Origin: an archaeon
Lineage (GTDB): Archaea > Thermoproteota > Nitrososphaeria > Nitrososphaerales > CADDZS01
Direction of reading: 5' to 3'
Length of the DNA: 49,863 nucleotides
Assembly (NCBI GenBank): GCA_021792315.1
Contig: JAJYUX010000003.1
Span: 1 to 49,863, forward strand
The notes beneath the pieces were generated by a model. It searched no databases, was not told where the DNA came from, and was given only the letters and a program-made list of their open reading frames with translations. Shown here piece by piece: positions 25,453 through 33,290 of this stretch (its first letter is position 1; each line of letters opens with the position of its first letter). The translations under genes and the position numbers were made by a program.

Positions 25453-26490
25453 ATGAGCTCTTCAGCTGAAAGGAAAGACGCTTTCATGCTGGAAAATGAC
25501 CCGTTGACTTTGGAGGATTCACTCGGTAGAGTATTTCGCAAGCTAAGACTCTCCGTCATCGACAAATGCAACTTCCGTTGCAATTTCTGCATGCCAGATG
25601 AACCTCAGTGGATTCCAAACGACAAGATCCTAACAGATGGTGAAATAGTCCACGTGATAACCATACTCGCGAAACTTGGAATAGATCGGGTTAGGGTGAC
25701 CGGAGGGGAACCACTTGTCAGGAAGGGCATTGAAGATTTACTGAGTAGAATCTCAAGGGTACCAGGTGTTCATGCAACAGGTCTAACGACGAATGGTTTC
25801 TATCTCGCGGAGAAAGCTTCAGAACTGAAGCGGTCGGGATTAAACTCGGTTACGGTGAGCTTACACAGTTTGAATCCAAAGAGATTTTCTGACGTCACGC
25901 GACGTAACGTTCACGACAAGGTGATTCAAGGAATTAGGGCGGCAAGGGATGTGGGTTTCAAAGGCATCAAACTAAATGCTGTTATCGTGAGAGGTTACAA
26001 TGACGATGAAATACTTGACTTCACGGAAATGGCATACACCGAAGGTTTCAATGTTCGATTCATAGAATACATGCCATTTGATGGAAAGAAACTCTGGGAC
26101 ACGAGTAAGGTGGTTACTGGAGATGAAATCCTTGGTGTTATCAAGTCGAGATTCGAGATCGTCCCACTTGAAAGAGAACAGGGGAGTACTTCGATGAATT
26201 ACAAGTTCATTGATGGCGTCGGCGAATTTGGGATAATTACATCGATTTCAAAACCATTTTGCAGCGATTGTGATCGGTTGAGGATTACCGCAGACGGAAA
26301 GGTTGTGCCTTGCTTGTTCAGTGAAAAGGAGTACGATTTAGCTCCTATGTTGAGGAATGGTTCACCCGACGCCAAGATTGTCGAATTTCTCAAGGCGGCA
26401 GTCAGATTGAAAGCTCCTGGCGTTGAGTCTCTGATTAGAGGAAATGTCCCCCTCAAACACGTCAGACCTATGTATAGAACGGGTGGCTAG
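25453..26490 (+). CDS. moaA: GTP 3',8-cyclase MoaA (molybdenum cofactor synthesis)
   Basis: 345 residues. N-terminal radical SAM cluster C39-x3-C43-x2-C46 (DKCNFRCNFCMPDE), RVTGGEPLVRKG, TTNGFYL and a C-terminal second 4Fe-4S cluster C270-x2-C273-x13-C287. The protein ends in Gly-Gly (MYRTGG), the tail needed for catalysis in MoaA. It converts GTP to 3',8-cyclo-dihydro-GTP, the first step of molybdopterin synthesis. An ATG start at 25453 is used; the 30-residue N-terminal lead is slightly long. A MocA-like nucleotidyltransferase follows 75 nt downstream. Confidence 0.97.
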   Translation: MSSSAERKDAFMLENDPLTLEDSLGRVFRKLRLSVIDKCNFRCNFCMPDEPQWIPNDKILTDGEIVHVITILAKLGIDRVRVTGGEPLVRKGIEDLLSRISRVPGVHATGLTTNGFYLAEKASELKRSGLNSVTVSLHSLNPKRFSDVTRRNVHDKVIQGIRAARDVGFKGIKLNAVIVRGYNDDEILDFTEMAYTEGFNVRFIEYMPFDGKKLWDTSKVVTGDEILGVIKSRFEIVPLEREQGSTSMNYKFIDGVGEFGIITSISKPFCSDCDRLRITADGKVVPCLFSEKEYDLAPMLRNGSPDAKIVEFLKAAVRLKAPGVESLIRGNVPLKHVRPMYRTGG

Positions 26491-26564
26491 ACCTCCAATC
26501 AAGCCGCCGTCAAGGTGGTGGCAACGAATAATGTCTTTAACTCTCTCCAGAGCAAAGTCCGGAC

Positions 26565-27176
26565 GTGAAGGGTGCTCATTCCAAGATCGCTTGTGTTATT
26601 CTTGCCGCAGGCGAGTCAGAGAGATTTGAAGGCGTTAAGCAACTGGCAAGAATCAAGGGAATGCCCATGTTGCAACATTCACTTAACGCGGCAAACGGAT
26701 CAGGGGCCGATTATGTTCTTTTGGTAATCGGTTCAAGTTCTACAGAAATTCTTTCAGCTATCGACTTAGGGAGGGCACAAGTCGTTCTGAATAAGAACTA
26801 CAAGAGAGGTGTATCCACCTCGGTTAAAGTTGGCATCGCAAATATGCCTCAAGATTGCAAGGGAGCCATAATCATGGTTGCAGATCAACCATTCCTAAAG
26901 TCATTTCATTTGAACAGAATGATGAAGGTATTTAGGCTGAAGAATTCGGAGGTTGTAATACTCTCTCACAAAGGAGAACCGCGCAGTCCTGTGCTGATAT
27001 CTAGCAAACTCTTTCACAAGCTAGTGGAGCTGAAAGGAGACACAGGAGCGAGACAAGTTCTAAGAAAACGTAAAGACATAGAGCTTGTTGAAATAAGCGA
27101 CGATAACGTATTCTTTGACATCGACACACGGAGAGAGTATACAGAGATGAACCGCATTGTCAAGGAGAGGAAGTGA
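26565..27176 (+). CDS. MobA/MocA-like NTP transferase
   Basis: 203 residues from a GTG. The glycosyltransferase-A-like nucleotidyl domain begins IACVILAAGESERFEGVKQL, matching the LAAGxSxRxGxxK motif, and has the metal motif IIMVADQPFL and the later GDTGARQVLRKR. In the family, MocA and MobA add CMP or GMP to molybdopterin. The order moaA then this gene supports a cofactor role, although NTP transferases of nucleotide-sugar type look similar. Spacing to the next gene is 6 nt, so a longer operon is likely. Confidence 0.88.
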   Translation: MKGAHSKIACVILAAGESERFEGVKQLARIKGMPMLQHSLNAANGSGADYVLLVIGSSSTEILSAIDLGRAQVVLNKNYKRGVSTSVKVGIANMPQDCKGAIIMVADQPFLKSFHLNRMMKVFRLKNSEVVILSHKGEPRSPVLISSKLFHKLVELKGDTGARQVLRKRKDIELVEISDDNVFFDIDTRREYTEMNRIVKERK

Positions 27177-27182
27177 AATCTA

Positions 27183-28172
27183 GTGGCAGGCAGTAGCATT
27201 GTAGTTTCTCATAGGAAAGATGCAGACGGATTAACCAGCGCTGCGCTGATAAGATTCATGACGGGAGCAGATGTGGTGTTAACAGATTACTCGGACATGG
27301 TTGAGACCCTAGCTTCAGTAAGTACCGCGAAAAATTATTACATCTGTGACCTTGGCTCCAATCAAAACACTTTCCAATCCTTCTTGAAACAACTTAGGAG
27401 ACTATCCGCTCGAGGCGCGGTTCATTATATCGACCATCACCCCATCCTTGAGGATTATGCTAAGTCTCTTAGAGACTCAGGAGTGGATGTTACTCATTCT
27501 GTAGATGAATGCTCGGCAGTCTTGATTTACAAGAAGTATCAAGATATGTTGAGTGTATCGCATCACATGAAGATTTTAGCGTGCTGCGGTGCGATAACTG
27601 ATTATATGGACACGAGACCATTTGCAAGAAGTCTTATTTCATCATTTGATAGGCAGTTTCTAATGTACGAAGCAACTGTCTTATCATTTACAATTTCGGA
27701 AATCGGTCGCGGATCATCTGAAGGCAATTCGAAACTAGTTGAGCTTGCAAAGTCCTTGGCAGGGGGACTGATGCCTCACGAAATCGAAGGAGCTTATGAA
27801 TTCTCTAGGATCCATGCAGAGAGCTCTGAGCAATTGATAGATCTCGCAAAGACAAAAGGAAAGCGGATGAGAAATTTTGCATATTATCTTACTGAAGAGT
27901 CTGCCACCGGAAATGTGGCAAATTTCTTGATTGGTGCTTTTGACGTGCAAGTTGGAATGGCTATGAAAGAAGAGGAGCCGGGTTTTTACGAGATTTCTCT
28001 TCGATCAACAGAAGATTCAAATCATGATCTTGGGAAGATCATCGGAAGAATTGCTGTTTACCTCAACGCGTCGGGCGGAGGCCACCCACACGCAAGCGGC
28101 GCGAGGATAAGACAGGAACAATTGCAAAAATTTCTCGAACTGCTTGACGAAGAATTGTCAAGACCAGCTTAG
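27183..28172 (+). CDS. DHH-family phosphoesterase (RecJ-like/NrnA-like)
   Basis: 329 residues from a GTG. Motifs: VSHRKDADGLTSAAL (Asp13, Asp15), YICDLGSNQ, HYIDHHPIL (the DHH triad), ACCGAITDYMD, and the C-terminal DHHA1 motif SGGGHPHASGA. Together these are a complete catalytic set for Mn-dependent hydrolysis of single-stranded nucleic acid ends, nanoRNA or cyclic dinucleotides. Which substrate applies cannot be read. It lies 6 nt after the nucleotidyltransferase and 18 nt before the membrane protein, suggesting co-transcription, though its function need not be linked to cofactor synthesis. Confidence 0.92.
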   Translation: MAGSSIVVSHRKDADGLTSAALIRFMTGADVVLTDYSDMVETLASVSTAKNYYICDLGSNQNTFQSFLKQLRRLSARGAVHYIDHHPILEDYAKSLRDSGVDVTHSVDECSAVLIYKKYQDMLSVSHHMKILACCGAITDYMDTRPFARSLISSFDRQFLMYEATVLSFTISEIGRGSSEGNSKLVELAKSLAGGLMPHEIEGAYEFSRIHAESSEQLIDLAKTKGKRMRNFAYYLTEESATGNVANFLIGAFDVQVGMAMKEEEPGFYEISLRSTEDSNHDLGKIIGRIAVYLNASGGGHPHASGARIRQEQLQKFLELLDEELSRPA

Positions 28173-28190
28173 GATCAGATCAGTGTCTCG

Positions 28191-28823
28191 ATGCTCACTC
28201 TTGGTAGGTCTGCAAAGAGATACGATCAAGTTGTTGGATTCTTGATCGTGGCGTTCACAATGGTGGAGATGTTCACCATTCCAAGATCGTATTTCGTCCT
28301 AGGAAGCTTAGTTTCAACATCGACGATGATTTTTGTCGCGTACCTACTGACTCCTAGAAAGAACTGGCTTTCAAAACCATCCATCGCGCATGTGATATTG
28401 GCCGTGATAGTTGCAGTAATTCTCTATCTTGTTTTCGTGGCGGGAAACCTCGGCATTCACACGTTCCAATTATCTGGATTCTCGTCTTCAGGTGAGCAGA
28501 GCATTTACAATTTGTTTAACAATGTGCCTCTTCCCATACTGCTTATTGTCCTTGTCCTAGACGCATTGGGTTTTGAATCTTATTTCAGAGGAATCTTGCT
28601 AGCTTCGTTTTCCTCGAGATTACGAATCGCATCTGTATTTCTAGCAGCGGCAATAGACGCTTCAATACATTTTGCGAGTCTCAATCCTTTGTTTCCTGCA
28701 ACAACATTCATCGCTGATTCGGTCTGGGGTTTCTACTATTACAAGACTAATGACTTATACTCAACAATTCTCTGTCATTTCATATGGGACATCATGATCT
28801 TTGTCTTGATTCCAATACATTGA
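28191..28823 (+). CDS. CPBP-family intramembrane metalloprotease-like protein
   Basis: 210 residues with about six hydrophobic segments. The CPBP (CAAX protease/Abi) motifs are recognisable: GFESYFRGILLAS (usually EExxxR), HFASLNP (usually HxxxN) and a final HFIWDI. The first Glu of the EE pair is replaced by Phe, while the second Glu, Arg and both His remain, so activity may be altered. Family members cleave prenylated or membrane proteins, or act in self-immunity to peptides. The start ATG lies 18 nt after the DHH gene. Confidence 0.8.
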   Translation: MLTLGRSAKRYDQVVGFLIVAFTMVEMFTIPRSYFVLGSLVSTSTMIFVAYLLTPRKNWLSKPSIAHVILAVIVAVILYLVFVAGNLGIHTFQLSGFSSSGEQSIYNLFNNVPLPILLIVLVLDALGFESYFRGILLASFSSRLRIASVFLAAAIDASIHFASLNPLFPATTFIADSVWGFYYYKTNDLYSTILCHFIWDIMIFVLIPIH

Positions 28824-28936
28824 ATTCTGCGCAATTGCTAATAACCCTCTAGATGAGGGGCATTGCGTGCCCCGCTCTTGCACTAGCGCGTTGGTGAAGC
28901 TTAGCAGGAAAATATGATTATTGACTTGGTGATTTG

Positions 28937-29362
28937 ATGCAGAAAGAAAGTAGTCCCGCACACGATTACGGAACCAACTGTCTAGATTGTGAACGCTATA
29001 AACGCCTCGGAGATGTTTGTGTTGTTGAACATGAAAAGAAGTTCCTTTGGGAGTATTGCCGAGATTTCGCTCCCCAAATTGCACTTCCTGATTACAAAGA
29101 GCTCATGCAGACTGTGAAGAACGAGCAAGCTCTAGCTAGACAAAAGGTGAAAGAAAAGAAAGAAAGAGAAAGGAAAAAACGACTCAGGGAGCGTTTGGCC
29201 AAGAAGGAAGAAAAGCGGAAGAAGCGACGCGCTCGGCTAAGGCGAATAAGAGAACGGAAGAAACTTCGAGAATCTAAGTCGTTGCAAGAAACATCGACGA
29301 AGAAGAACCAAGATCTCGAAACTAAATTTCTTCACGCGTCTCGAAAGCAGAAGCATGACTAA
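28937..29362 (+). CDS. Cys-motif protein with long basic coiled-coil tail, unknown function
   Basis: 141 residues. The N-terminus has NCLDCERYKRLGDVCVVEHE and WEYCRDF, giving C-x2-C then two further Cys, a plausible zinc or iron-sulfur site. From about residue 60 the chain is nearly all Lys, Arg and Glu (VKEKKERERKKRLRERLAKK and on), a highly charged helix that may bind nucleic acid. I do not recognise a named family; proteins of this style occur in thaumarchaea. The ATG at 28937 is preferred over a TTG 3 nt before. It faces the PhoU-like regulator tail to tail. Confidence 0.65.
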   Translation: MQKESSPAHDYGTNCLDCERYKRLGDVCVVEHEKKFLWEYCRDFAPQIALPDYKELMQTVKNEQALARQKVKEKKERERKKRLRERLAKKEEKRKKRRARLRRIRERKKLRESKSLQETSTKKNQDLETKFLHASRKQKHD

Positions 29363-29417
29363 GCAGACAAAAAGGAATACCCCAATAGAGAACTCAACCG
29401 AAGAAGATTCTTCTTAA

Positions 29418-30413
29418 CTACATCTCAAAGACTCCGAGAACTGCATCATCTGCAAGAGCTACAGCGTACCCTGCAAAGGCCCTAATGTCTCTGACAATAA
29501 GTGATATTGCCAAGGCAGTCCTACCACTGTACTTCCCAACGAGAGGGAAGGCAGCTTCATAGAGCCTTCTCACTTGAATCATCATGTCAGGAAGTGAACT
29601 TGCAGTGACGAGATCCTTTCTCATCAATGCTGCCAGCGACTGATCCTCCATTTCAAGCGAAATACGCGTGAGCTTCTGAATGATAGAAATGATCTGGTCA
29701 TCAAGTCTCTTATCTATCTCTGCTACGTGTTGAGCAATCCTCATGGCGTAATACGCCATCCTACCAAGTTCTCTTATTGCAATGATCTTTATGATTACAC
29801 TAGATATGTCGTTTAGTCTCATTTGCTCCCTAACATTCTTGCTCTTTGCAGCTTGAAGAGCCAACCGCATCAATAGTCTGTAGACTTTGATGCTCTGCTC
29901 GCCTCGTTCATAGGCATCTTGGGCTAGAGATAGATCAATTTTAGAGAGGGCACGTATAGAATCTTGAAAAACAGCTTTGGATGTCTCTGCAAATTTCTCT
30001 AGGAGCTCGTTTATGTCAAATTTTGCCGGATCGATCAGATTCTGCAAGACCAATCTATCTGCAAAGTCTTCCGCGATTTCTACACCAATTAGACCATCTA
30101 CTGCCTTTCTAACCCAACGTTTCTGATCAGGATCGATTTTTGTCTTTGAAATTATTTCTGTTATATCATGTCCCTGAATGTAAGAAGCGGTAATAGACAG
30201 TTCAAGAATTTTCTGATCTTTGAATTCCTCGATGCTGAGAGATTTGCTTTGGGAACCCTTCTTTGACTTTGTCGGAGAGATTACGATATCACTATCTTCC
30301 AACTCTACATTGACAAGATCACCCTTGTGTATGGAAAGATTCTTCGCCCATTCCTTCGGAATTGTAACAATGAAAGTTCCAGCCGCGTTAGTTTGAACCT
30401 TTCTAATCTCCAT
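29418..30413 (-). CDS. AbrB-PhoU domain regulator (phosphate-uptake regulator-like)
   Basis: 331 residues from the ATG at 30413 (an in-frame start 30 nt upstream exists). Residues 1-45 are a SpoVT/AbrB swapped-hairpin DNA-binding domain (MEIRKVQTNAAGTFIVTIPK, LSIHKGDLVNVELEDSDIVI). The rest is a helical PhoU-like repeat region (about 110-330; LALQAAKSKNVREQ, DQIISIIQKLTRISLEMEDQ). This fusion is common in thaumarchaea and is thought to control phosphate transport. No pst genes are next to it here, so it acts in trans or on other targets. Confidence 0.88.
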   Translation of the reverse strand: MEIRKVQTNAAGTFIVTIPKEWAKNLSIHKGDLVNVELEDSDIVISPTKSKKGSQSKSLSIEEFKDQKILELSITASYIQGHDITEIISKTKIDPDQKRWVRKAVDGLIGVEIAEDFADRLVLQNLIDPAKFDINELLEKFAETSKAVFQDSIRALSKIDLSLAQDAYERGEQSIKVYRLLMRLALQAAKSKNVREQMRLNDISSVIIKIIAIRELGRMAYYAMRIAQHVAEIDKRLDDQIISIIQKLTRISLEMEDQSLAALMRKDLVTASSLPDMMIQVRRLYEAAFPLVGKYSGRTALAISLIVRDIRAFAGYAVALADDAVLGVFEM

Positions 30414-30556
30414 CCCTGAGGTCTTTCTCCGAAAAGAATGCACACTTATGAGTAATATGCGTATTGTACATAGATCAGGTATGGATTTCTTACGTTCAGA
30501 GAGCCCTTACTTATCTTCCATAGCAGATTTATTCATAGGAATCCCAGGAATAGATT

Positions 30557-30730
30557 ATGAGTTCCACTACCACTCGCGAGAACCACATTTACGAGAATGA
30601 GTGCAGATTCTGCGCACGCGAAACAGAAATCTTTGTTTCACAAGTGAATGCAAGGATTTGCAACTCTTGCTACACTTGGATATCGGATTCCGTGGGTCTG
30701 CTTAACGTTGGAATTCGTCCCACCGAGTAG
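30557..30730 (+). CDS. Small zinc-ribbon protein, unknown function
   Basis: 57 residues (MSSTTTRENHIYENECRFCA onward). C16-x2-C19 and C35-x2-C38 form a clear four-Cys zinc ribbon (ECRFC and ICNSC). A TATA-like GATTTATTC lies about 26 nt upstream of the ATG, giving a leaderless gene. I do not know a named family. Neighbours are an AbrB-PhoU regulator and ribosomal protein eL38, so a role in transcription or translation is possible but not shown. Confidence 0.6.
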   Translation: MSSTTTRENHIYENECRFCARETEIFVSQVNARICNSCYTWISDSVGLLNVGIRPTE

Positions 30731-30905
30731 CTCACTCGCAGAATCTCCGGATTGGCGCAAAGAGTAGCTCGGCCTAGTATTAATTGGTCTTCGGTTGTAT
30801 ACTTGAGTAGGATATTCTGGAATCCTAAGATAATCTAGAGGATTGTCAGTTACCGCGTTATGCTTAAAGGCTTGAAAATTCGTCTTTTTTTCTGACAGAA
30901 GCAAT

Positions 30906-31148
30906 TTGCCAAGAGAATTGCACAATGCAGAGCAGTTCCAGCGACTGATTCCAAAGGCTTTGGAACTCAGGGTCTTTCGTGAAGGAGAGTCAGTCAAGTT
31001 GAAACTACGGACACCGGATTACCTCTACACTTTCAAGACAAACCAAGACGAGGCCGACGGACTAATCAAAGGCGCAAAGGATCTTGAAGTGATCGAGATT
31101 AGTCCCAAGAAAGAAAAAGAATCGAAAGAAGATAAGAAGACAGACTAG
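30906..31148 (+). CDS. rpl38e: Ribosomal protein eL38
   Basis: 80 residues from a TTG at 30906: MPRELHNAEQFQRLIPKALE, then VKLKLRTPDYLYTFKTNQDE, the conserved core of L38e. A basic-acidic tail (PKKEKESKEDKKTD) follows. It belongs to the large ribosomal subunit and is found in eukaryotes and several TACK archaea. The TTG is supported because MPREL matches the family N-terminus and no ATG is nearby; a TATA-like GCTTAAAGG is near 30867. The stop codon directly abuts the stop of the convergent beta-CASP gene. Confidence 0.9.
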   Translation: MPRELHNAEQFQRLIPKALELRVFREGESVKLKLRTPDYLYTFKTNQDEADGLIKGAKDLEVIEISPKKEKESKEDKKTD

Positions 31149-32411
31149 TCAAACTTCTATTTTTTCTCCGACTTGTGGGGCGTGTGCCTCGAAGCCAAAT
31201 CTTTCTGTGATCTGACGCGCGAATGTCTCGCACGTATTACCATCTCCGTGAATTGTGTAGACCTTCGGTTTCCCTCTAACTCTCGCGAGCATTTCAAATA
31301 ATTCTGTCCTCCCCGAATGCCCTGAGAAATCAAATCTTCTTACTTCAGCCTTCACAGGGACTGGTCTTCCATTCAACAAGGTGAGTCCTCGATCCAACAG
31401 AGTCCTGCCGGGGGTTCCTGGTGCTTGGAACGCAACAATGGTTATTCCATTTCTTTCTCCTTGTGAAAGCTCTTGATTGTAGAAGACGGAAGCCCCTCCC
31501 ATCAACATACCTGCAGGAGCAATTATCACTGATGGAGTCTTAATCAATCGCTTTCTTTGAGCCCATCCTGACACAATCTCGATGTTCTCAACTGTCTTCC
31601 GGAAAAGTTCAGCATCTCTGAGCGATTCTTGATACCTGAACAGAATTTCATTCGTTTTCAGTGCCATTCCATCCATTGCAACAGTGTGTTTGAAGTTTCT
31701 AGCTCTCAACAGGCAAGCTATCTCTTGAGCCCTTCCGACGGAGAAGGCAGGAACCAGAAGGACTCCTCCGCGCTCTACCACCTCATTTGCAAAATTGATA
31801 AAATCTGTTTCTGTCTTTTCACGTGGCTCATGATCCACAAGAGCATACGTGCTTTCAATTATCACCGCATCTAGTTCTCCAAAATCGGTGTCTGCTCCTC
31901 TGAGGAGCTGACTATCTTTCAAATTGACGTCGCCCGTGTAGAGTAGTCGTTTCCCGGCGTGCTCTAATACAACCGTAGTGCCACCTGGAATGTGCCCAGA
32001 ATTGGGAAAAGTTGCAGTGAATTCTCCTGCAATGTTTTCTCTAGTATCTGCGACATGTATTTTCTCTGTATTGTTTGTCATTGCTAGAAGGTCGGCTCTC
32101 TCGAAGGGCAAATAGAATCCTGATAGTTTGATGAAATCATCCAATAATAGTGTCGAAAGTTCTAATGTCAAACCCGTTGTCAGTAGTTTTACACCGTCAC
32201 GCAAGAAATACAGAGGAACTCCACCACAATGATCCAGGTGAGCATGAGTCAAGATAAGCGAGTGAACGTCTCGTGGTTTCACATGCATAGGAAATGACGG
32301 TTCTTTCGAAGTCTGCGCTCCATAATCTAACAAGAGATTGTTTTTCTGACCCTTGACGAAAAGGGCAGATTTCCCGACTTCCCTTGCGCCACCTAGAAAG
32401 GTTACCTCCAT
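31149..32411 (-). CDS. Beta-CASP MBL-fold ribonuclease (aCPSF2/aRNase J-like)
   Basis: 420 residues. MBL motifs: THAHLDHCGG (H56, H58, D60, H61), FPNSGHIPGG, LLYTGDVNL. Beta-CASP motifs: ESTYALVDHEPREKTET (motif A region), VPAFSVGRAQEIACLL, and the C-terminal FSGHSGRTELFEML with YTIHGDG. There is no N-terminal KH domain, so it is not aCPSF1; aCPSF2 or a 5'-3' exonuclease of RNase J type fits. It probably processes mRNA or rRNA. It converges on eL38 with no spacer between the two stop codons. Confidence 0.93.
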   Translation of the reverse strand: MEVTFLGGAREVGKSALFVKGQKNNLLLDYGAQTSKEPSFPMHVKPRDVHSLILTHAHLDHCGGVPLYFLRDGVKLLTTGLTLELSTLLLDDFIKLSGFYLPFERADLLAMTNNTEKIHVADTRENIAGEFTATFPNSGHIPGGTTVVLEHAGKRLLYTGDVNLKDSQLLRGADTDFGELDAVIIESTYALVDHEPREKTETDFINFANEVVERGGVLLVPAFSVGRAQEIACLLRARNFKHTVAMDGMALKTNEILFRYQESLRDAELFRKTVENIEIVSGWAQRKRLIKTPSVIIAPAGMLMGGASVFYNQELSQGERNGITIVAFQAPGTPGRTLLDRGLTLLNGRPVPVKAEVRRFDFSGHSGRTELFEMLARVRGKPKVYTIHGDGNTCETFARQITERFGFEAHAPQVGEKIEV

Positions 32412-32591
32412 TGTCAGTCTAACTTCTTTCGATATTCAACAAAGGGAAAGTTTCATTTCTGAAAGAAAACGAAAGACTTAGCTTTGTATTGTTTGATCTT
32501 CGCCGCATAAGCTTAAATCCATTACTATCGGATTTTTTACTCTGGCTCGCTCTCGCCAACGCGACTGCTCCAAAGAAAGGTTTGAATCCAT

Positions 32592-33290
32592 ATGGACTTT
32601 GAAGTGATTCCGAAAAGCGCCAGATTTGACGATACAGTGCTCATAACCGGTTTCCACGGTATTGGTTACGTCGGGTACTGGACTGTCAAGTACCTGATAC
32701 AGAAATTGGAAGCGAAGCGAGTGGCTTTTATCGATTCCGACTCGGTCTCCCCTGTAGCTTCAACGAATCAGGGAAAACTTGTGACCCCCTATGAGTTCTA
32801 TCAGTCCAAAGATATAACTCTCTTCAAAGTTGAAGTTCCACCCTACAGAGGGGCTGAACTCGATTTCTACCGAAGTTTCTCGAAGTGGGTCACTGAGTCC
32901 AAGTTTAGAGAAGTTGTTCTAATAGGGGGCCTTGATTCTAGTCTGAGGACTGACGACTCGTCTTTCAGACTCGTTCACACAAACTCATATGTTCCAAATG
33001 AATTCGTGAAGGTCGCCAAGATTCTCGAGGACGAACAGATTATAGTCGGACCAGTGGCTATCATGTTGAACTACTTTGAATCCCGAAACTTCCCGGCTTA
33101 TGCTGTTTTGTCATATTCAAGTACAGACAGAATAGACCCTAGAGCGGCAGTAGCTTCGATAGAGATCCTCTCAAAATGCTACGGGTTCACTGTAGACGTT
33201 GAACCACTAATGAAGGGAGCGGAAGCCGTAGAGACCGAAGTTTCAAAACAAGAAAGAAAGCTAGGAAAAACCGAGTCAATCTACACTTGA
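32592..33290 (+). CDS. PAC2-family proteasome assembly chaperone-like protein
   Basis: 232 residues. The PAC2 pattern is clear: TVLITGFHGIGYVGYWTVKY, DITLFKVEVPP, FREVVLIGGLDSSLRTDDSS, IIVGPVAIMLNYFESRNFPA and DPRAAVASIEILSKCYG. Eukaryotic PAC1-PAC2 assist 20S proteasome assembly; archaeal relatives are widespread ATP-grasp-free proteins of uncertain role. A TATA-like region precedes the ATG and the gene diverges from the RNase. Its last 10 nt overlap the end of the convergent tgtA. Confidence 0.88.
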   Translation: MDFEVIPKSARFDDTVLITGFHGIGYVGYWTVKYLIQKLEAKRVAFIDSDSVSPVASTNQGKLVTPYEFYQSKDITLFKVEVPPYRGAELDFYRSFSKWVTESKFREVVLIGGLDSSLRTDDSSFRLVHTNSYVPNEFVKVAKILEDEQIIVGPVAIMLNYFESRNFPAYAVLSYSSTDRIDPRAAVASIEILSKCYGFTVDVEPLMKGAEAVETEVSKQERKLGKTESIYT

